A program made the position numbers and the translations under genes. From the NCBI RefSeq assembly GCF_000420025.1, contig NZ_ATUD01000003.1:62001-126000 (forward strand): DNA of 64,000 nucleotides. The letters are read 5' to 3'. The DNA is from Patulibacter americanus DSM 16676 (GTDB lineage Bacteria > Actinomycetota > Thermoleophilia > Solirubrobacterales > Solirubrobacteraceae). This document shows positions 30,445 through 40,076 of this stretch, piece after piece (the first letter of the stretch is position 1; each line of letters starts with the position of its first letter). The notes beneath the pieces were generated by a model, which had not been told where the DNA came from, did not search any database, and saw only the letters and a list, made by a program, of their open reading frames with translations.

Positions 30445-33294
30445 CTAGTAGCGGACGTCGATCTCCACCCGGCGGTTCAGCGCGCGACCACCGTCGGTCG
30501 CGTTGCTGGCCCGGGGCTTCGTGTCGCCGGCGGAGTCGACGGCGACCTTGCCGTCGAAGCCATGCTTCGCGAGCAGGAGGCGGAAGGCCTCCGCGCGCTC
30601 GCGGCCCAGGCGGCGGTTGACGTCGGCGGAGCCCTTCGCGTCGGTGTGGCCGACGATCGTGATCGTGCGAGCGCCGTCGAGCTGACCGGCGATCGCCTTC
30701 GCCAGGGCGTCCGCGCCCTTCGACGGAGTGGCCGAGTCGAAGGCGAAGAGGCCGTCCGTCGGGACCACGACGACCTTCTTCGGGAGGATCCGGACGGTCT
30801 TCTGGGTCTTCCTCGTCTCGCCGTCGGCGGTCTTGACCGTCAGCGTGACGCGGACCTTCAGGCCGCCGAGGCGCTGGACCTTGCGGGCCGTCGCCCTGTC
30901 GAGGTTCACCGGCACGACGCCCGCGCCGGTGCGGCGGCCCTGGCCGACCTGCTTGCCGCCGCGCGTCACCGTGACGGCGCAGCGGTAGTCCTCAGCGCCG
31001 GGGGCGGCGCAGCCGACGGCGACGCGACGGCCGGTCGACGTGGCGACCGGCGTCTTGCCCTTGCCGGCGGGAGCGCCGACCGAGAGCTTGGCGGCGACGG
31101 GCTTGGGCTCGGCGGGCTTCGCCTCGTCCGGCTTCGTCGGGGGTACAGGGGTCGCGGCGGGGGCGGGCGCCGTGTCGGGCGTCTTCGCCGTCGGCGGCAC
31201 CGTGACGGTCTCGTCCGTCGGCGCGGGCGCCTCCACGACCGGCGCGGGCGTCTCGACGACGGGCTCCGGCTCGGGCGCGACGATCGTCCACGTCCACGAG
31301 GACGCCTCGCCGCGGTTGCCGGCCGCGTCGACCTGGCGGACCGAGACGGTGTGCTCGCCGAGCTCGAGGTCCTCGAGCACCTTCGAGGAGGCACACGGCT
31401 CCCACGGGCTGCGGATGCGCGCGGCGACGCCGTCGGCGCCCTTGAGCTCCTGCTGATCGACGAGGCACTCGAAGGTCGCGTCCGGCTCGCCCTCGAAGGA
31501 GAACGTGGCGGTGCGCTTCGTCGTGATCGTGTCCGGGCCGGCGATCTTCGTCGGGGCGAGCGGATCGGTCTTGTCGAGCAGGAAGTCGACGTCGACCTCC
31601 TCCGACGGCACGTCGCGGAGTGTGTTCACCGCGCGGAACGACACCCGGCGCTGCCCCTCCTGAAGATCCCACAGGTTGATGTGGAGGTTCGGAGCGTGCT
31701 GCCAGGACCCGTGGTCGATGCGGTACTCGATGCGGGTGCCGTCAACGGCCGGCTCGTACTCGAACGCGGCCGAGTTCGTGACCGCGGCCGGGGACTGCAC
31801 CAGCTTCGGCTTCGCCGGGGCGCTCGTGTCGACGCGCACCTTGATGGTCTGTTCCGCAGACCAGAAGCTGTGGCCCTGCGCCTTGCGGCGCACGCGGATG
31901 TCGTAGGAGCCGTCCGCCTGCACGGTGAAGGCCGGGGCCGACGAGCTCGAGCACGCGGTCCAGTCGCCGCTGCCGAGCGCGCACTCGTACGCGTCGTCGG
32001 TGCCGGTCGGGACGGAGACGTCGAAGGTCCGGGAGGTCACGACCTGGCGGTCGTTCGTCGCGTCGTAGACCGACGGATGCACGGCCGCGGGGCCCAGGGT
32101 GGGCTTCGTCTCCTGCGTGCCCGTCTCGTTGCGGTAGAGGGTGACGCCGGCGCCCTCCGCGACGACGAGCTCCTCGCGGTGGTCCCCGTCGAAGTCCAGG
32201 GCGGTGGCCGTGCGACCGCCCTGCAGCGGCCCCACGACGGCCACGTCGTCGCCCGGGAAGAACGCGCGCACCTGCGCGCCGTCGAGGGCGACGACCGTGT
32301 CGCGCGCGTCGTGGCCGTAGAGGTCCATCGCGATGGGGGCGCCGAGCCCGGTCGTCGCCGGGAACACGGGGCCGTAGCCCACGAGGCTGGGGCTCGAGGT
32401 CGTCGTGAAGGCGGCGACCGAGGTGAGGCCGTTCTGGTGCGTGGTGTACCAGCGGAACTGGTTCGCGTCCTCGTCCGCGGCGACCAGCCCCATGGACGTG
32501 CCGAACGCGGCCGACGTGGTGCCCTGCTCCTGCGCCCCGAACGGCGCCGCGGGGTTGCCGGACTCGCTGTACAGCCGGCGCACGCCGTGGACGCCGTCGT
32601 CGGCGGTCGTGATGAGCGCGTCGGTGGTCCCCGAGTACGTCGGACCGGAGGACAGCGGGCCGGTCTTCACGCCCGAGAACTCCTGGACGAGCGCGAACGT
32701 GTCCTCGAACGGCCGGTAGAACGCGAGGCGGTCGTCCTCGAGGCTGACGGCGACGACGCGCCCCCGGCCCGGCAGGAACTCGCCCACGGCGATCGCGACG
32801 GGCTGGCCGTCGAGCTGCAGGCCGCGCGACGTCCCGTTCCCGTGGAGGTCGACGGCCTGGAGGTGGCCGTACTTCCCGCGGCTGGCGACGACCGCGACCG
32901 AGCTGCCCGGCGCGTAGAGGTCGGCGGCGAGGGCCGCGACGGGCTCCTCACCCGCGAGCGGGATGGGCTCACCGATGGCGTCGTAGCCGCTCGGCGTCCG
33001 CCCGAAGCGCGCGATCGTCGCCGGGAGGAGGTCGCCCTCCGCGGTCTCGGCGCCGTCGGAGACGGCGACGACGTCCGGCTCCGCGCCGCCGGTGAAGGCC
33101 CCCCGGAGGAGGAACCGCACCGGGCCGCTGCTGCCGGAGGGCACGCTCTGGCCCGCCTGAAAGGTAGGGGCGTACAGGGGCGTGCTCGACGGCACCGGGC
33201 CCTGCGCCGACGCGGTGGCGGGAACGAGGAGACCGGCGGCGAGGACGCCGAGGGCGGACGCGCGGAAGAAGCGCGCCGGGTGGGTACGGGACAT
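30445..33294 (-). CDS. Exported OmpA/MotB-domain protein with large repeat ectodomain
   Basis: A 949-aa envelope protein. It begins with a signal peptide (SALGVLAAGLLVPATASAQ). Residues about 40-390 are FG-GAP/VCBS-like propeller repeats (DFDGDHREELVVAEGAG). About 400-690 are Ig-like extracellular domains with paired cysteines. About 700-760 are a Pro/Thr/Lys-rich stalk. About 845-949 form an OmpA C-terminal domain (ITIVGHTDAKGSADVNRRLG) that binds peptidoglycan diaminopimelate. The start chosen is ATG 33294. It probably anchors a surface adhesin or sensor to the wall, with the peptidoglycan-binding domain at the C-terminus. Confidence 0.82.
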   Translation of the reverse strand: MSRTHPARFFRASALGVLAAGLLVPATASAQGPVPSSTPLYAPTFQAGQSVPSGSSGPVRFLLRGAFTGGAEPDVVAVSDGAETAEGDLLPATIARFGRTPSGYDAIGEPIPLAGEEPVAALAADLYAPGSSVAVVASRGKYGHLQAVDLHGNGTSRGLQLDGQPVAIAVGEFLPGRGRVVAVSLEDDRLAFYRPFEDTFALVQEFSGVKTGPLSSGPTYSGTTDALITTADDGVHGVRRLYSESGNPAAPFGAQEQGTTSAAFGTSMGLVAADEDANQFRWYTTHQNGLTSVAAFTTTSSPSLVGYGPVFPATTGLGAPIAMDLYGHDARDTVVALDGAQVRAFFPGDDVAVVGPLQGGRTATALDFDGDHREELVVAEGAGVTLYRNETGTQETKPTLGPAAVHPSVYDATNDRQVVTSRTFDVSVPTGTDDAYECALGSGDWTACSSSSAPAFTVQADGSYDIRVRRKAQGHSFWSAEQTIKVRVDTSAPAKPKLVQSPAAVTNSAAFEYEPAVDGTRIEYRIDHGSWQHAPNLHINLWDLQEGQRRVSFRAVNTLRDVPSEEVDVDFLLDKTDPLAPTKIAGPDTITTKRTATFSFEGEPDATFECLVDQQELKGADGVAARIRSPWEPCASSKVLEDLELGEHTVSVRQVDAAGNRGEASSWTWTIVAPEPEPVVETPAPVVEAPAPTDETVTVPPTAKTPDTAPAPAATPVPPTKPDEAKPAEPKPVAAKLSVGAPAGKGKTPVATSTGRRVAVGCAAPGAEDYRCAVTVTRGGKQVGQGRRTGAGVVPVNLDRATARKVQRLGGLKVRVTLTVKTADGETRKTQKTVRILPKKVVVVPTDGLFAFDSATPSKGADALAKAIAGQLDGARTITIVGHTDAKGSADVNRRLGRERAEAFRLLLAKHGFDGKVAVDSAGDTKPRASNATDGGRALNRRVEIDVRY

Positions 33295-33511
33295 GGACCG
33301 ACTTCGGGAGAGAACGAGTGGACACGCGGGGGCGGGGTGCCCGCCGCGACCCACGGGTCCTCGGCCGCGGTCCGGAATTCTTGCGGCCCTCCGGGCGTTC
33401 CCCCACCGCTTACGTGGAGAACCCCGTAGACGCCCGTTCGGGTCAAGGCCCGGCGGTCCCGGCCGACCGCGCGCGCCGCGCGAGCGCCCGCGGTCCCTCC
33501 GGGTCCGTCCC

Positions 33512-34546
33512 CTACAGCAGGTGCCGCAGCACGTACCCGAACGCCCGGCGCTCGTCGCCGCGCGGGTCCAGCAGGCCCGAGTCCCAGGAGCCGTTGCGGC
33601 TGCCGGCCTTCCAACGGGGGTTCGGCTCGGACTGCAGCTGGTAGATGTAGACGCGCTGGACCTGGCGGGCGTGGCGCTTGGCGATCGTCCGCAGGTAGCG
33701 GGTGGCGTCGTACTGGTACTTCTCGCGCGCGCTGTCGCTCTTGGCCTTCTTGCGCTGGGCGAGGAACGGGTTCTTGCGCTCGGAGGACGCCTTGCGGCTG
33801 TAGACGCCGCCCGTCTCCGTGATCCAGACCTTCGAGCCCTTGACCGCGCTCGAGCGGAGGAACCGCGACGTCTGGGTCGACTTGCGGTCGTTGACGTCGT
33901 TGTAGTTGTTCAGGCCCCAGATGCGGATGGGCATCTTCGCCGCGCGGCGGACGCGCAGGGCGTAGTCGGCGGTCTCCTTGCCCGACGTCAGGTGCAGGTC
34001 GCCGACGAGCAGCCGGCAGCTCGAGCAGCCCTTGAGCTCGCGGCTGATCGTGCGGTAGAGCCGGCCGAGGGCCTCGGGGTCGCGGCGGTACGGGCCGGTC
34101 AGGTTCGGCTCGTTGAAGAGCGAGAAGTCGCGCACCCACGGGTACGCCTTGCGGAAGCGTCGGAACTCCGTGCGGAACCGCGAGGCGGAGATCTTGCGCT
34201 TGAGCGACGTCGAGTCCGAGGCGGTCACCCAGAAGGTGATCAGCGGGCGCACGCCCTGCGCCTTTGCGCCCGTGAGCCACTCGTCGAGCACCTGCGCGTG
34301 GTACTCGCGCCCCTTCGTGTTTCGGTAGCGCAGCGCGTCGTAGCGCATGGTGTAGCGGGCGGTCTTCATGCCCGCGGAGCGCAGCTCCTGGAACGCGGGG
34401 TGGGCGAACGTCGACGGCTTCTGGTCGGCGATCCCCCAGGTCGTCTTGGCCTGGGCGGGCCCGGCGGCGACGCCGAGGGCGAGCACGGCCGCGGCGGCGG
34501 GAAGCAGGGCGCGCGTCGTGCGGCGTGGCGTGGTGGTGGGGGTCAT
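33512..34546 (-). CDS. Secreted clan GH-A glycoside hydrolase-like protein (1)
   Basis: A 344-aa exported protein. Signal peptide: ALLPAAAAVLALGVAAGPAQA. The mature part is a TIM barrel with the clan A catalytic pair: the acid/base glutamate in FSLFNEPNLTGPY and the nucleophile glutamate in VWITETGGVYS, spaced as in families 5/39. Substrate unknown. It is the first of two adjacent, distantly related proteins (the other at 34670) read in the same direction, 123 nt apart. They probably act together on an extracellular polysaccharide or on the cell's own envelope glycan. Confidence 0.8.
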   Translation of the reverse strand: MTPTTTPRRTTRALLPAAAAVLALGVAAGPAQAKTTWGIADQKPSTFAHPAFQELRSAGMKTARYTMRYDALRYRNTKGREYHAQVLDEWLTGAKAQGVRPLITFWVTASDSTSLKRKISASRFRTEFRRFRKAYPWVRDFSLFNEPNLTGPYRRDPEALGRLYRTISRELKGCSSCRLLVGDLHLTSGKETADYALRVRRAAKMPIRIWGLNNYNDVNDRKSTQTSRFLRSSAVKGSKVWITETGGVYSRKASSERKNPFLAQRKKAKSDSAREKYQYDATRYLRTIAKRHARQVQRVYIYQLQSEPNPRWKAGSRNGSWDSGLLDPRGDERRAFGYVLRHLL

Positions 34547-34669
34547 GCGGGGGTCCTCTCGTGGGGGATCGGGCGGACGGCGGACGCGCTGGTGTCCGCG
34601 ACGGGAGACGCGCGACGTCCGGGGGGAAGGGGATGCGGCGCGGCCGGGCATCACCGGCCGCGCCGAGGC

Positions 34670-36178
34670 TCAGCGCTTGCGGAGCGTGGTCGGCAGCGAG
34701 GTCTTCGTCTCGCCGTCGACGGGGGAGACGTAGGTGTAGCGGTACTTCGTGCCCGAGCTCTTCGGCACGCGGGCCGTGAAGGTGCCGCGGGCGTCGGTCG
34801 TCGCGGTCCTGTAGTTCCGGAACGTGCCGCCGGACGCGCGCTGGATCGTCACCTTCGTGCGGCCCGTGGCGGTGCGCACCTGGCCCCAGACCGAGCCGGT
34901 GCGCGACGTGCGGTAGCCGAAGATCGGGTTGGGGAACGCCTGTGCGATCGGCTTGGCCTTGCCGCCGGCGAAGTGCAGGCCGGACTGCCAACCGGAGGGG
35001 TCGTCCTCGCCGGCCTCGCCCTCGTCGAACCACTCGTACTGGGTGAGCAGCTGCACGCGCGGGTGCCGCCACGCGGTCCACCAGCCCCACTGCGACCACG
35101 AGGCCTGGGCGGTGAGCGAGACGCCGCGCACCGTCTCCGGCGGGTTCGTCTCGTACGCGTACTCGTCGAACCAGAGCGGGAACTTCGACGCGCCGACGAC
35201 CTTCAGGCGCCCCGCCTTCGTGAGCTTGTCGACGACGCTCGTCAGGCGGGAGATGTCACCCATGCGGGCGTCGTTCTTGTTGGCGGAGCGGTAGCCCGGC
35301 GTGTACTTGCTGGAGTGCGGGTGGTACGCGAGCACGTTGCCCTGCGGCGCCTTGAAGCCGCGGCAATCGCCGGTCGTGATCCGCTTGTAGCGGCTGTTCA
35401 CGCACGCGAGGGTGCGCAGGAAGACGAGCGGCTGCGTGGTGCTGTTGGTCCGCACGGTGTACTGGTCGCCCTTGGACGACGTGGCGCCGATCGCGATCGT
35501 GGCGTCCGGGTCGGCGCTGCGGATGGCGCGGTAGCCGGCGTCGGCCAGCTTGCGGTAGAGGTGCGGCGCGTAGACCCGGCACCGGCCGCTGCCGCTGCAG
35601 ACGTTCTGGGGCTGCAGCCAGGTGGCGACGTTCGGCTCGTTCCACACGATGTAGTCGTCGACCCGCTCGGCCGTGTGCTTCGCGACGGCGGTGGCGAAGT
35701 CGCCGAACTTGGTGGGGCTCGGCCGCCAGCGGGCGTTGCGGCGGGCGGGCTCGAGCGAGCCCCACACGGGACCGGGACCGGTGACCACGAGCGTCACGGT
35801 CATGCCGTTCTCTCGCACGAGGTCGATCTTGCGGTCGAGCTCGGTGAAGGAGTAGGCGCCCTCCGCCTTGCCGTTGAACCCCTCGGGGGGCCGCGTGTCG
35901 TCCGGGTTCGGCGCGATGTGCGACCACTGGGCGAACATCCGGACGTTCTGCACGCCCGCGGCCTTCCACTTCTCGACGATCGGCGCCGGGTCCCCGTGGA
36001 CCCGGTTGAGCACCCCGTCGTCGGCGATCGAGGTGACCATCGTCTTGGCGGCGGACGCGGGGGCCGCGGTCACGGCGAGGCCGGTGGCCGGCGCGGCGAC
36101 GGCGGCGGCCACGAGGGCGGCGCGCACGGCGCCGCGGCGCAGGCTGCGGAGGGGGGTCACGAAGAAGGTGCTCCTCAT
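34670..36178 (-). CDS. Secreted clan GH-A glycoside hydrolase-like protein (2) with C-terminal beta domain
   Basis: A 502-aa exported protein. The signal is ALVAAAVAAPATGLAVTAAPASA. Residues about 45-400 are a TIM barrel with the acid/base in DYIVWNEPNVATW and the probable nucleophile in LWFDEYAYETNPPE. Residues about 415-502 look like an Ig-like or carboxypeptidase-regulatory domain (GSVWGQVRTATGRTKVTIQR). It shares the barrel type with the neighbouring 344-aa protein. The ATG at 36178 follows GAGG about 5 nt upstream. Substrate unknown; identification rests on the two glutamate motifs. Confidence 0.8.
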   Translation of the reverse strand: MRSTFFVTPLRSLRRGAVRAALVAAAVAAPATGLAVTAAPASAAKTMVTSIADDGVLNRVHGDPAPIVEKWKAAGVQNVRMFAQWSHIAPNPDDTRPPEGFNGKAEGAYSFTELDRKIDLVRENGMTVTLVVTGPGPVWGSLEPARRNARWRPSPTKFGDFATAVAKHTAERVDDYIVWNEPNVATWLQPQNVCSGSGRCRVYAPHLYRKLADAGYRAIRSADPDATIAIGATSSKGDQYTVRTNSTTQPLVFLRTLACVNSRYKRITTGDCRGFKAPQGNVLAYHPHSSKYTPGYRSANKNDARMGDISRLTSVVDKLTKAGRLKVVGASKFPLWFDEYAYETNPPETVRGVSLTAQASWSQWGWWTAWRHPRVQLLTQYEWFDEGEAGEDDPSGWQSGLHFAGGKAKPIAQAFPNPIFGYRTSRTGSVWGQVRTATGRTKVTIQRASGGTFRNYRTATTDARGTFTARVPKSSGTKYRYTYVSPVDGETKTSLPTTLRKR

Positions 36179-36363
36179 CGGGGGCGGAGGTGGCGACGGT
36201 CGCCCGGGGCGCAGGGCCGCGGTCGCGCTCGTCGTCGTTCAGGGATTGGAACCCGGAAGGGCGCGCGAAGTTGTGGCCCGTCGTGTGACGCTTCGCGACC
36301 GGCCGCCGGAGCCCCCGGACGGCCGGCCGTTACGTCGCGCGAGGGCGACGGACCGGGATCGCG

Positions 36364-37185
36364 CTAGGCGATCTCGATGGTGTTGACGCCCGGGACCGTG
36401 GGCGTGCGGGCGGAGACCTCGGCGTAGTCGTACGCCTGGCCGGGCTTGGAGCCCGGCTTGCCGAAGCCGAAGCCGGCGGCCTCGAGCAGGCCCACGGCGT
36501 TCGTGATCTTCGAGAAGCCCTTGAAGTTGGAGGTCAGGAGGCCCTGGACCTCTTCCTTCTGCGTGAACTTCGCGTACACGCGGTCGTTGCCGAGCTGCCC
36601 CAGCGACTGCAGGGCGAGCGCGCGGTGCACGGCCTCCGTGGCCATGATCTCCGCGGTGTAGCGGGCGAAGCGGGAGCCCATCAGGTCGCCCTGGCGCGCG
36701 AACACCGTCGTCGCCAGCAGGTACGCGTTGATGAAGATCTGGTCGCCCACGACCAGGGTCTTCAGCAGGTTCTCCTTCGAGGCGAAGACCTCGTCGGGCA
36801 CGTAGATCGTCGTCGTGACGGCCTTGCCGCCGACGGCGTCGGAGGTCAGGAGCTCGTAGTGGTTCTTCTCCTGCTGCGCCGCGGCCTGGATGTTCAGGCG
36901 CGTGGTCGCGTCGAGCTGGTCGCCGAGCTTCTCGGGCCCGACGGTGTTGACGATCGTCGCGAGCACCTCGGCGGTCGCCGCCACGGCGGAGATCGTCTCG
37001 GGGGTGTTCACGCTGTCGCTCTTCTGCGCCTGCGCCGTGCCGGTGGCCAGGCCCATGAGCCCGAGGCCGCCGATCGCGGCGGCGGTGCCCTTGACCAGGT
37101 TGCGCCGCGACGACGCGGGGAGGTGCGCGTGCTGCCGGTCGATCGTGTCGAACAGCGGGGTGGTGACGTCCGGGTTCTCGTCCAT
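36364..37185 (-). CDS. Tat-exported ferritin-like domain protein
   Basis: A 273-aa protein. It has a twin-arginine signal SSRRNLVKGTAAAIGG ending near GTAQA, so it is folded before export. The mature part is a four-helix ferritin-like domain with E/H motifs AAQQEKNHYELL and EIMATEAVHRALAL, suitable for a di-iron centre, as in exported desiccation- or stress-related ferritin-like proteins. The C-terminus carries FGFGKPGSKPGQAYDYAEV. ATG 37185 has GGAAGGGG upstream. It is transcribed alone. Substrate and iron occupancy are unknown. Confidence 0.83.
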   Translation of the reverse strand: MDENPDVTTPLFDTIDRQHAHLPASSRRNLVKGTAAAIGGLGLMGLATGTAQAQKSDSVNTPETISAVAATAEVLATIVNTVGPEKLGDQLDATTRLNIQAAAQQEKNHYELLTSDAVGGKAVTTTIYVPDEVFASKENLLKTLVVGDQIFINAYLLATTVFARQGDLMGSRFARYTAEIMATEAVHRALALQSLGQLGNDRVYAKFTQKEEVQGLLTSNFKGFSKITNAVGLLEAAGFGFGKPGSKPGQAYDYAEVSARTPTVPGVNTIEIA

Positions 37186-37453
37186 GAGGACCCCTTCCTG
37201 GCGCGCTCGGCGCGCCGTTGGATGCACCCGATACAACGCGCCGAAGGGCGTACCGGATGCGCCCCCGGGGGCTCGTGGGCCGGTCCCGGCGCCGCGCGTG
37301 GGGCCGGAGAGGGCTCGCCGCGGGGCACCACGGTGGGAGCCGTCGGGCCCTCGGGGCGGTCGTCCGGGCCCGTCGTCCCCCCCCCGCCGACCGGCGGTGG
37401 TCCGGCCCTCCCAACCGCGCGCCCGCGGCCGCCGTGCGGCAGGCTGCTCGACC

Positions 37454-38557
37454 ATGCCCGACGAGCGCGCCCCCCTCGAGACCTGGCAGATCGGCCCGTG
37501 GAACCGCTGGGCCTACCAGCACGTGGGCGAGGTCGTGGCGACCGTCCCGGTGCCCCGCGGCGCCGGACCGGTGCACGCGCTGCCCGACCGGCCGCTGGCG
37601 CTGGAGGACCTCGCGAGCCCGCCCGGGCTCGACGGCCTGGCGGTCCTGCACGAGGGCGCGCTCGTCCACGAGCGCTACGCCCACGGGATGACGCCCGCCA
37701 CGCGGCACCTCTCGCAGTCCGTGGCGAAGTCCGTGCTGGGTCTGCTCGTCGGCGTGCTCGCGGGTCGCGGCGCGCTCGACCCGGACGCGCCGGTCGCCGA
37801 CCTGGTGCCCGAGGTCGCCGGGAGCGGCTACGCCGGGGCGACCCTGCGCCACCTGCTCGACATGACGGCGGCGACCGACTTCGTCGAGGACTACGAGCAC
37901 TTCTGGCGCTACGACGCCGCGTGCGGCTGGTTCCCGCAGGGCCCCGACATCGAGGCGCGGACGATCCTGGAGTACCTGGCGACGATCGGCCGGGCCCCCG
38001 ACGGCCGCGCCCACGGGGAGGTCTTCCACTACGCCTCGCCGAACACCGACCTGCTCGGGGTCGCGGCGGAGCGGGCCGGCGGCGCGCCGCTGGCCGAGCT
38101 CATCGCGCGCGAGTTGTGGGGTCCCCTCGGCGCCGAGGCGGACGCCGAGCTCGCGGTCGACCCGGCGGGGACGGCCGTGATCAGCGGTGGCTTCTGCGCG
38201 ACGCTCCGCGACTACGCGCGGCTCGGACAGGTCGTGCTCGAGGGCGGGTCGTCCGGCGTCGTCCCGGCGGCGTGGCTGGGGGCGCTGGGCTCGGGTGCGG
38301 CCGACGCTTGGAACCGCCGCGCCTGGCCGTCGCCGAGGCACGACACGGGCGAGACGGGCTACGCCGCGAAGTGGTGGGCGGTCGACGGGCGGATCGCCGC
38401 CCGCGGCATCCACGGACAGCTCGTGGTGGCCGATCCCGACACCCGGGTGGTCGTGGCGATGCTCTCGTCGTGGCCGGAGGCGACCGATCGGGCCGCGGAG
38501 GCGGCGCAGCGTCGCCTCGTGGGCGAGATCTGCGACAGGGTGACCAGTCTCTCGTGA
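37454..38557 (+). CDS. Serine hydrolase, class C beta-lactamase fold (6-aminohexanoate-dimer-hydrolase-like)
   Basis: A 367-aa cytoplasmic hydrolase. The nucleophile motif S-x-x-K is in HLSQSVAKSVLGLLVG. The Y-x-N-equivalent is in FHYASPNTDLLGV. A late IHGQLVVADP block supplies the third conserved region. The family covers beta-lactamases, esterases and nylon-oligomer hydrolases. There is no signal peptide, so it is not a secreted beta-lactamase. It is divergent from the ferritin-like gene and read towards the amino-acid permease gene 91 nt downstream. Substrate unknown. Confidence 0.85.
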   Translation: MPDERAPLETWQIGPWNRWAYQHVGEVVATVPVPRGAGPVHALPDRPLALEDLASPPGLDGLAVLHEGALVHERYAHGMTPATRHLSQSVAKSVLGLLVGVLAGRGALDPDAPVADLVPEVAGSGYAGATLRHLLDMTAATDFVEDYEHFWRYDAACGWFPQGPDIEARTILEYLATIGRAPDGRAHGEVFHYASPNTDLLGVAAERAGGAPLAELIARELWGPLGAEADAELAVDPAGTAVISGGFCATLRDYARLGQVVLEGGSSGVVPAAWLGALGSGAADAWNRRAWPSPRHDTGETGYAAKWWAVDGRIAARGIHGQLVVADPDTRVVVAMLSSWPEATDRAAEAAQRRLVGEICDRVTSLS

Positions 38558-38578
38558 CGCACGGCTGAGGTAGACCAC

Positions 38579-38595
38579 CCGGAACGCCGTTCCGG
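38579..38595. promoter_or_regulatory. 17-bp dyad upstream of the permease gene
   Basis: CCGGAAC-GCC-GTTCCGG, a perfect 7-bp inverted repeat with a 3-bp centre, 53 bp before the permease start and 21 bp after the hydrolase stop. It is either a terminator stem or an operator. The 3-bp centre rules out an SOS box. Confidence 0.4.
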
Positions 38596-38648
38596 AACCT
38601 TCCGGGGCGGCGGACGACCACCTACCGGACCACCTCCGAGGAGCCTCC

Positions 38649-40076
38649 TTGAGCACCACCGCTGGCACCCCCGCAGCCCGTCCAGGCGACGCGAGCGGCC
38701 ACGACACGAAGCTCGCCCGCGTCCTCGGCCTGCCCGCCCTGATCTTCTTCGGGCTCGCCTACATGGTCCCCCTCACCGTGTGGACGACCTACGGCATCGT
38801 CACGGACCAGACGAGCGGGCACCTGCCCGCGGCCTACGTCGTGACGATCGTCGCGATGCTCCTGACGGCCTACTCCTACAGCCGCATGGTGCAGGCGCGG
38901 CCGACGTCGGGATCGGCCTACACGTACGCGTCGGCCGCGTTCGGTCGGCCCGTCGGGTTCATGGTCGGCTGGGCGCTGCTCCTCGACTACCTGTTCCTGC
39001 CGATGCTCAACGTGCTCGTCATCGGCCTGTACATGAAGGACTACTTCCCCGACATCCCCGTCGAGGTCTGGATCGTGCTGTTCGTCGTGCTCGTGACGGG
39101 GCTGAACATCCTCGGTGTGAAGCTCGTCGCGAACGTCAACATGATCTTCGTCGTCGCGCAGTTCGTCTTCATCGCGGTCTTCGTCGTCCTCGTCGTCGGC
39201 AAGATCACCGGCGACGTCGAGGTCAAGTCGTTCACCGCCCCGTTCGTCGAGTCCGGGATGGACTCGAGCGCCATCTTCGCGGGCGCCGCCGTGCTCGCGC
39301 TGTCGTTCCTCGGTTTCGACGCCGTGTCGACCCTGGCGGAGGAGACCCGCGACCCGCGCCGCCTGATCCCGCGGGCGATCATGCTCTGCACGGTCATCGG
39401 CGGCGGCCTGTACCTGCTGCAGTCCTACGCCGGGCACCTCGTCTTCCCGGACTACACGACGTTCGAGAGCGTCGACACCGCCGGCACCGACGTCATGAAG
39501 GCCACCGGGGGCGACCTGCTGAACAGCTTCTTCACCGCGGTGTACGTGGCGAGCGCGTTCGCGTCCGCGATGGCCAGCCAGGCCAGCGTCTCGCGCATCC
39601 TCTTCGCCATGGGCCGCGACGGCAGCCTGCCGCGTCCCGTCTTCGGTCGTCTGAGCGAGCGCTTCCGGACGCCCGTGACGGCCAACCTCATCGTCGGCAC
39701 CATCGGGCTTTCGGCGCTCTTCCTCAGCCTGACGACGGTCGCCTCCGTCGTGAGCTTCGGCGCGCTGGCGGCGTTCTCGTTCGTGAACCTCGCGGTGGTC
39801 AAGCACTACGTGATCGACAACGGGCGCCGCTCCGGCCGCGACATCGTCCTCTTCGGCGTCATCCCGTTCGTGGGCTTCCTCGTCACGGTCTGGCTGTGGA
39901 CGCAGCTCACGTGGCCGACGTTCCGGATCGGCCTGCCCTGGGTGGCGATCGGCTTCGTCGTCCTGCTGATCGTGACCCGCGGCTTCCAGCGCAAGCCGCC
40001 CGCGATGTACACGGGCGACGAGGGCGACGAGCTGGTCGACGAGCCCGTGGAGCGGACCGCGCCGGCCGCCGGCTGA
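38649..40076 (+). CDS. Amino acid permease, APC superfamily
   Basis: A 475-aa protein with 12 predicted membrane helices. The first helix carries ALIFFGLAYMVPLTVWTTYG. A conserved helix 6 region (ALSFLGFDAVSTLAEETRDP) and RILFAMGRDGSLPRPVFGRL match the APC amino acid/polyamine family, nearest to the YbaT/PuuP-like group. It probably imports an amino acid or amine by H+ symport. The start is TTG 38649 with a GAGG site. The C-terminus is acidic and the stop region is duplicated. No catabolic gene adjoins it, so the substrate is unknown. Confidence 0.88.
   Translation: MSTTAGTPAARPGDASGHDTKLARVLGLPALIFFGLAYMVPLTVWTTYGIVTDQTSGHLPAAYVVTIVAMLLTAYSYSRMVQARPTSGSAYTYASAAFGRPVGFMVGWALLLDYLFLPMLNVLVIGLYMKDYFPDIPVEVWIVLFVVLVTGLNILGVKLVANVNMIFVVAQFVFIAVFVVLVVGKITGDVEVKSFTAPFVESGMDSSAIFAGAAVLALSFLGFDAVSTLAEETRDPRRLIPRAIMLCTVIGGGLYLLQSYAGHLVFPDYTTFESVDTAGTDVMKATGGDLLNSFFTAVYVASAFASAMASQASVSRILFAMGRDGSLPRPVFGRLSERFRTPVTANLIVGTIGLSALFLSLTTVASVVSFGALAAFSFVNLAVVKHYVIDNGRRSGRDIVLFGVIPFVGFLVTVWLWTQLTWPTFRIGLPWVAIGFVVLLIVTRGFQRKPPAMYTGDEGDELVDEPVERTAPAAG

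Noticed and set aside
36240..36260. A T-arm-like sequence (GGGTTCCAATCCC on the minus strand) suggesting a tRNA
   Set aside because: The loop has C instead of the invariant purine, and no acceptor stem or D- or anticodon arm pairs at the right distances.
37377..37385. Run of nine C residues as a phase-variation tract
   Set aside because: It is intergenic, 70 bp before a start codon, and not in a recognisable promoter spacer. Long C runs are expected in DNA this GC-rich.
38579..38595. SOS box upstream of the amino acid permease
   Set aside because: The dyad GGAAC-GCC-GTTCC has a 3-bp centre and lacks the CGAAC/GTTCG half-sites, unlike the true box at 12758.
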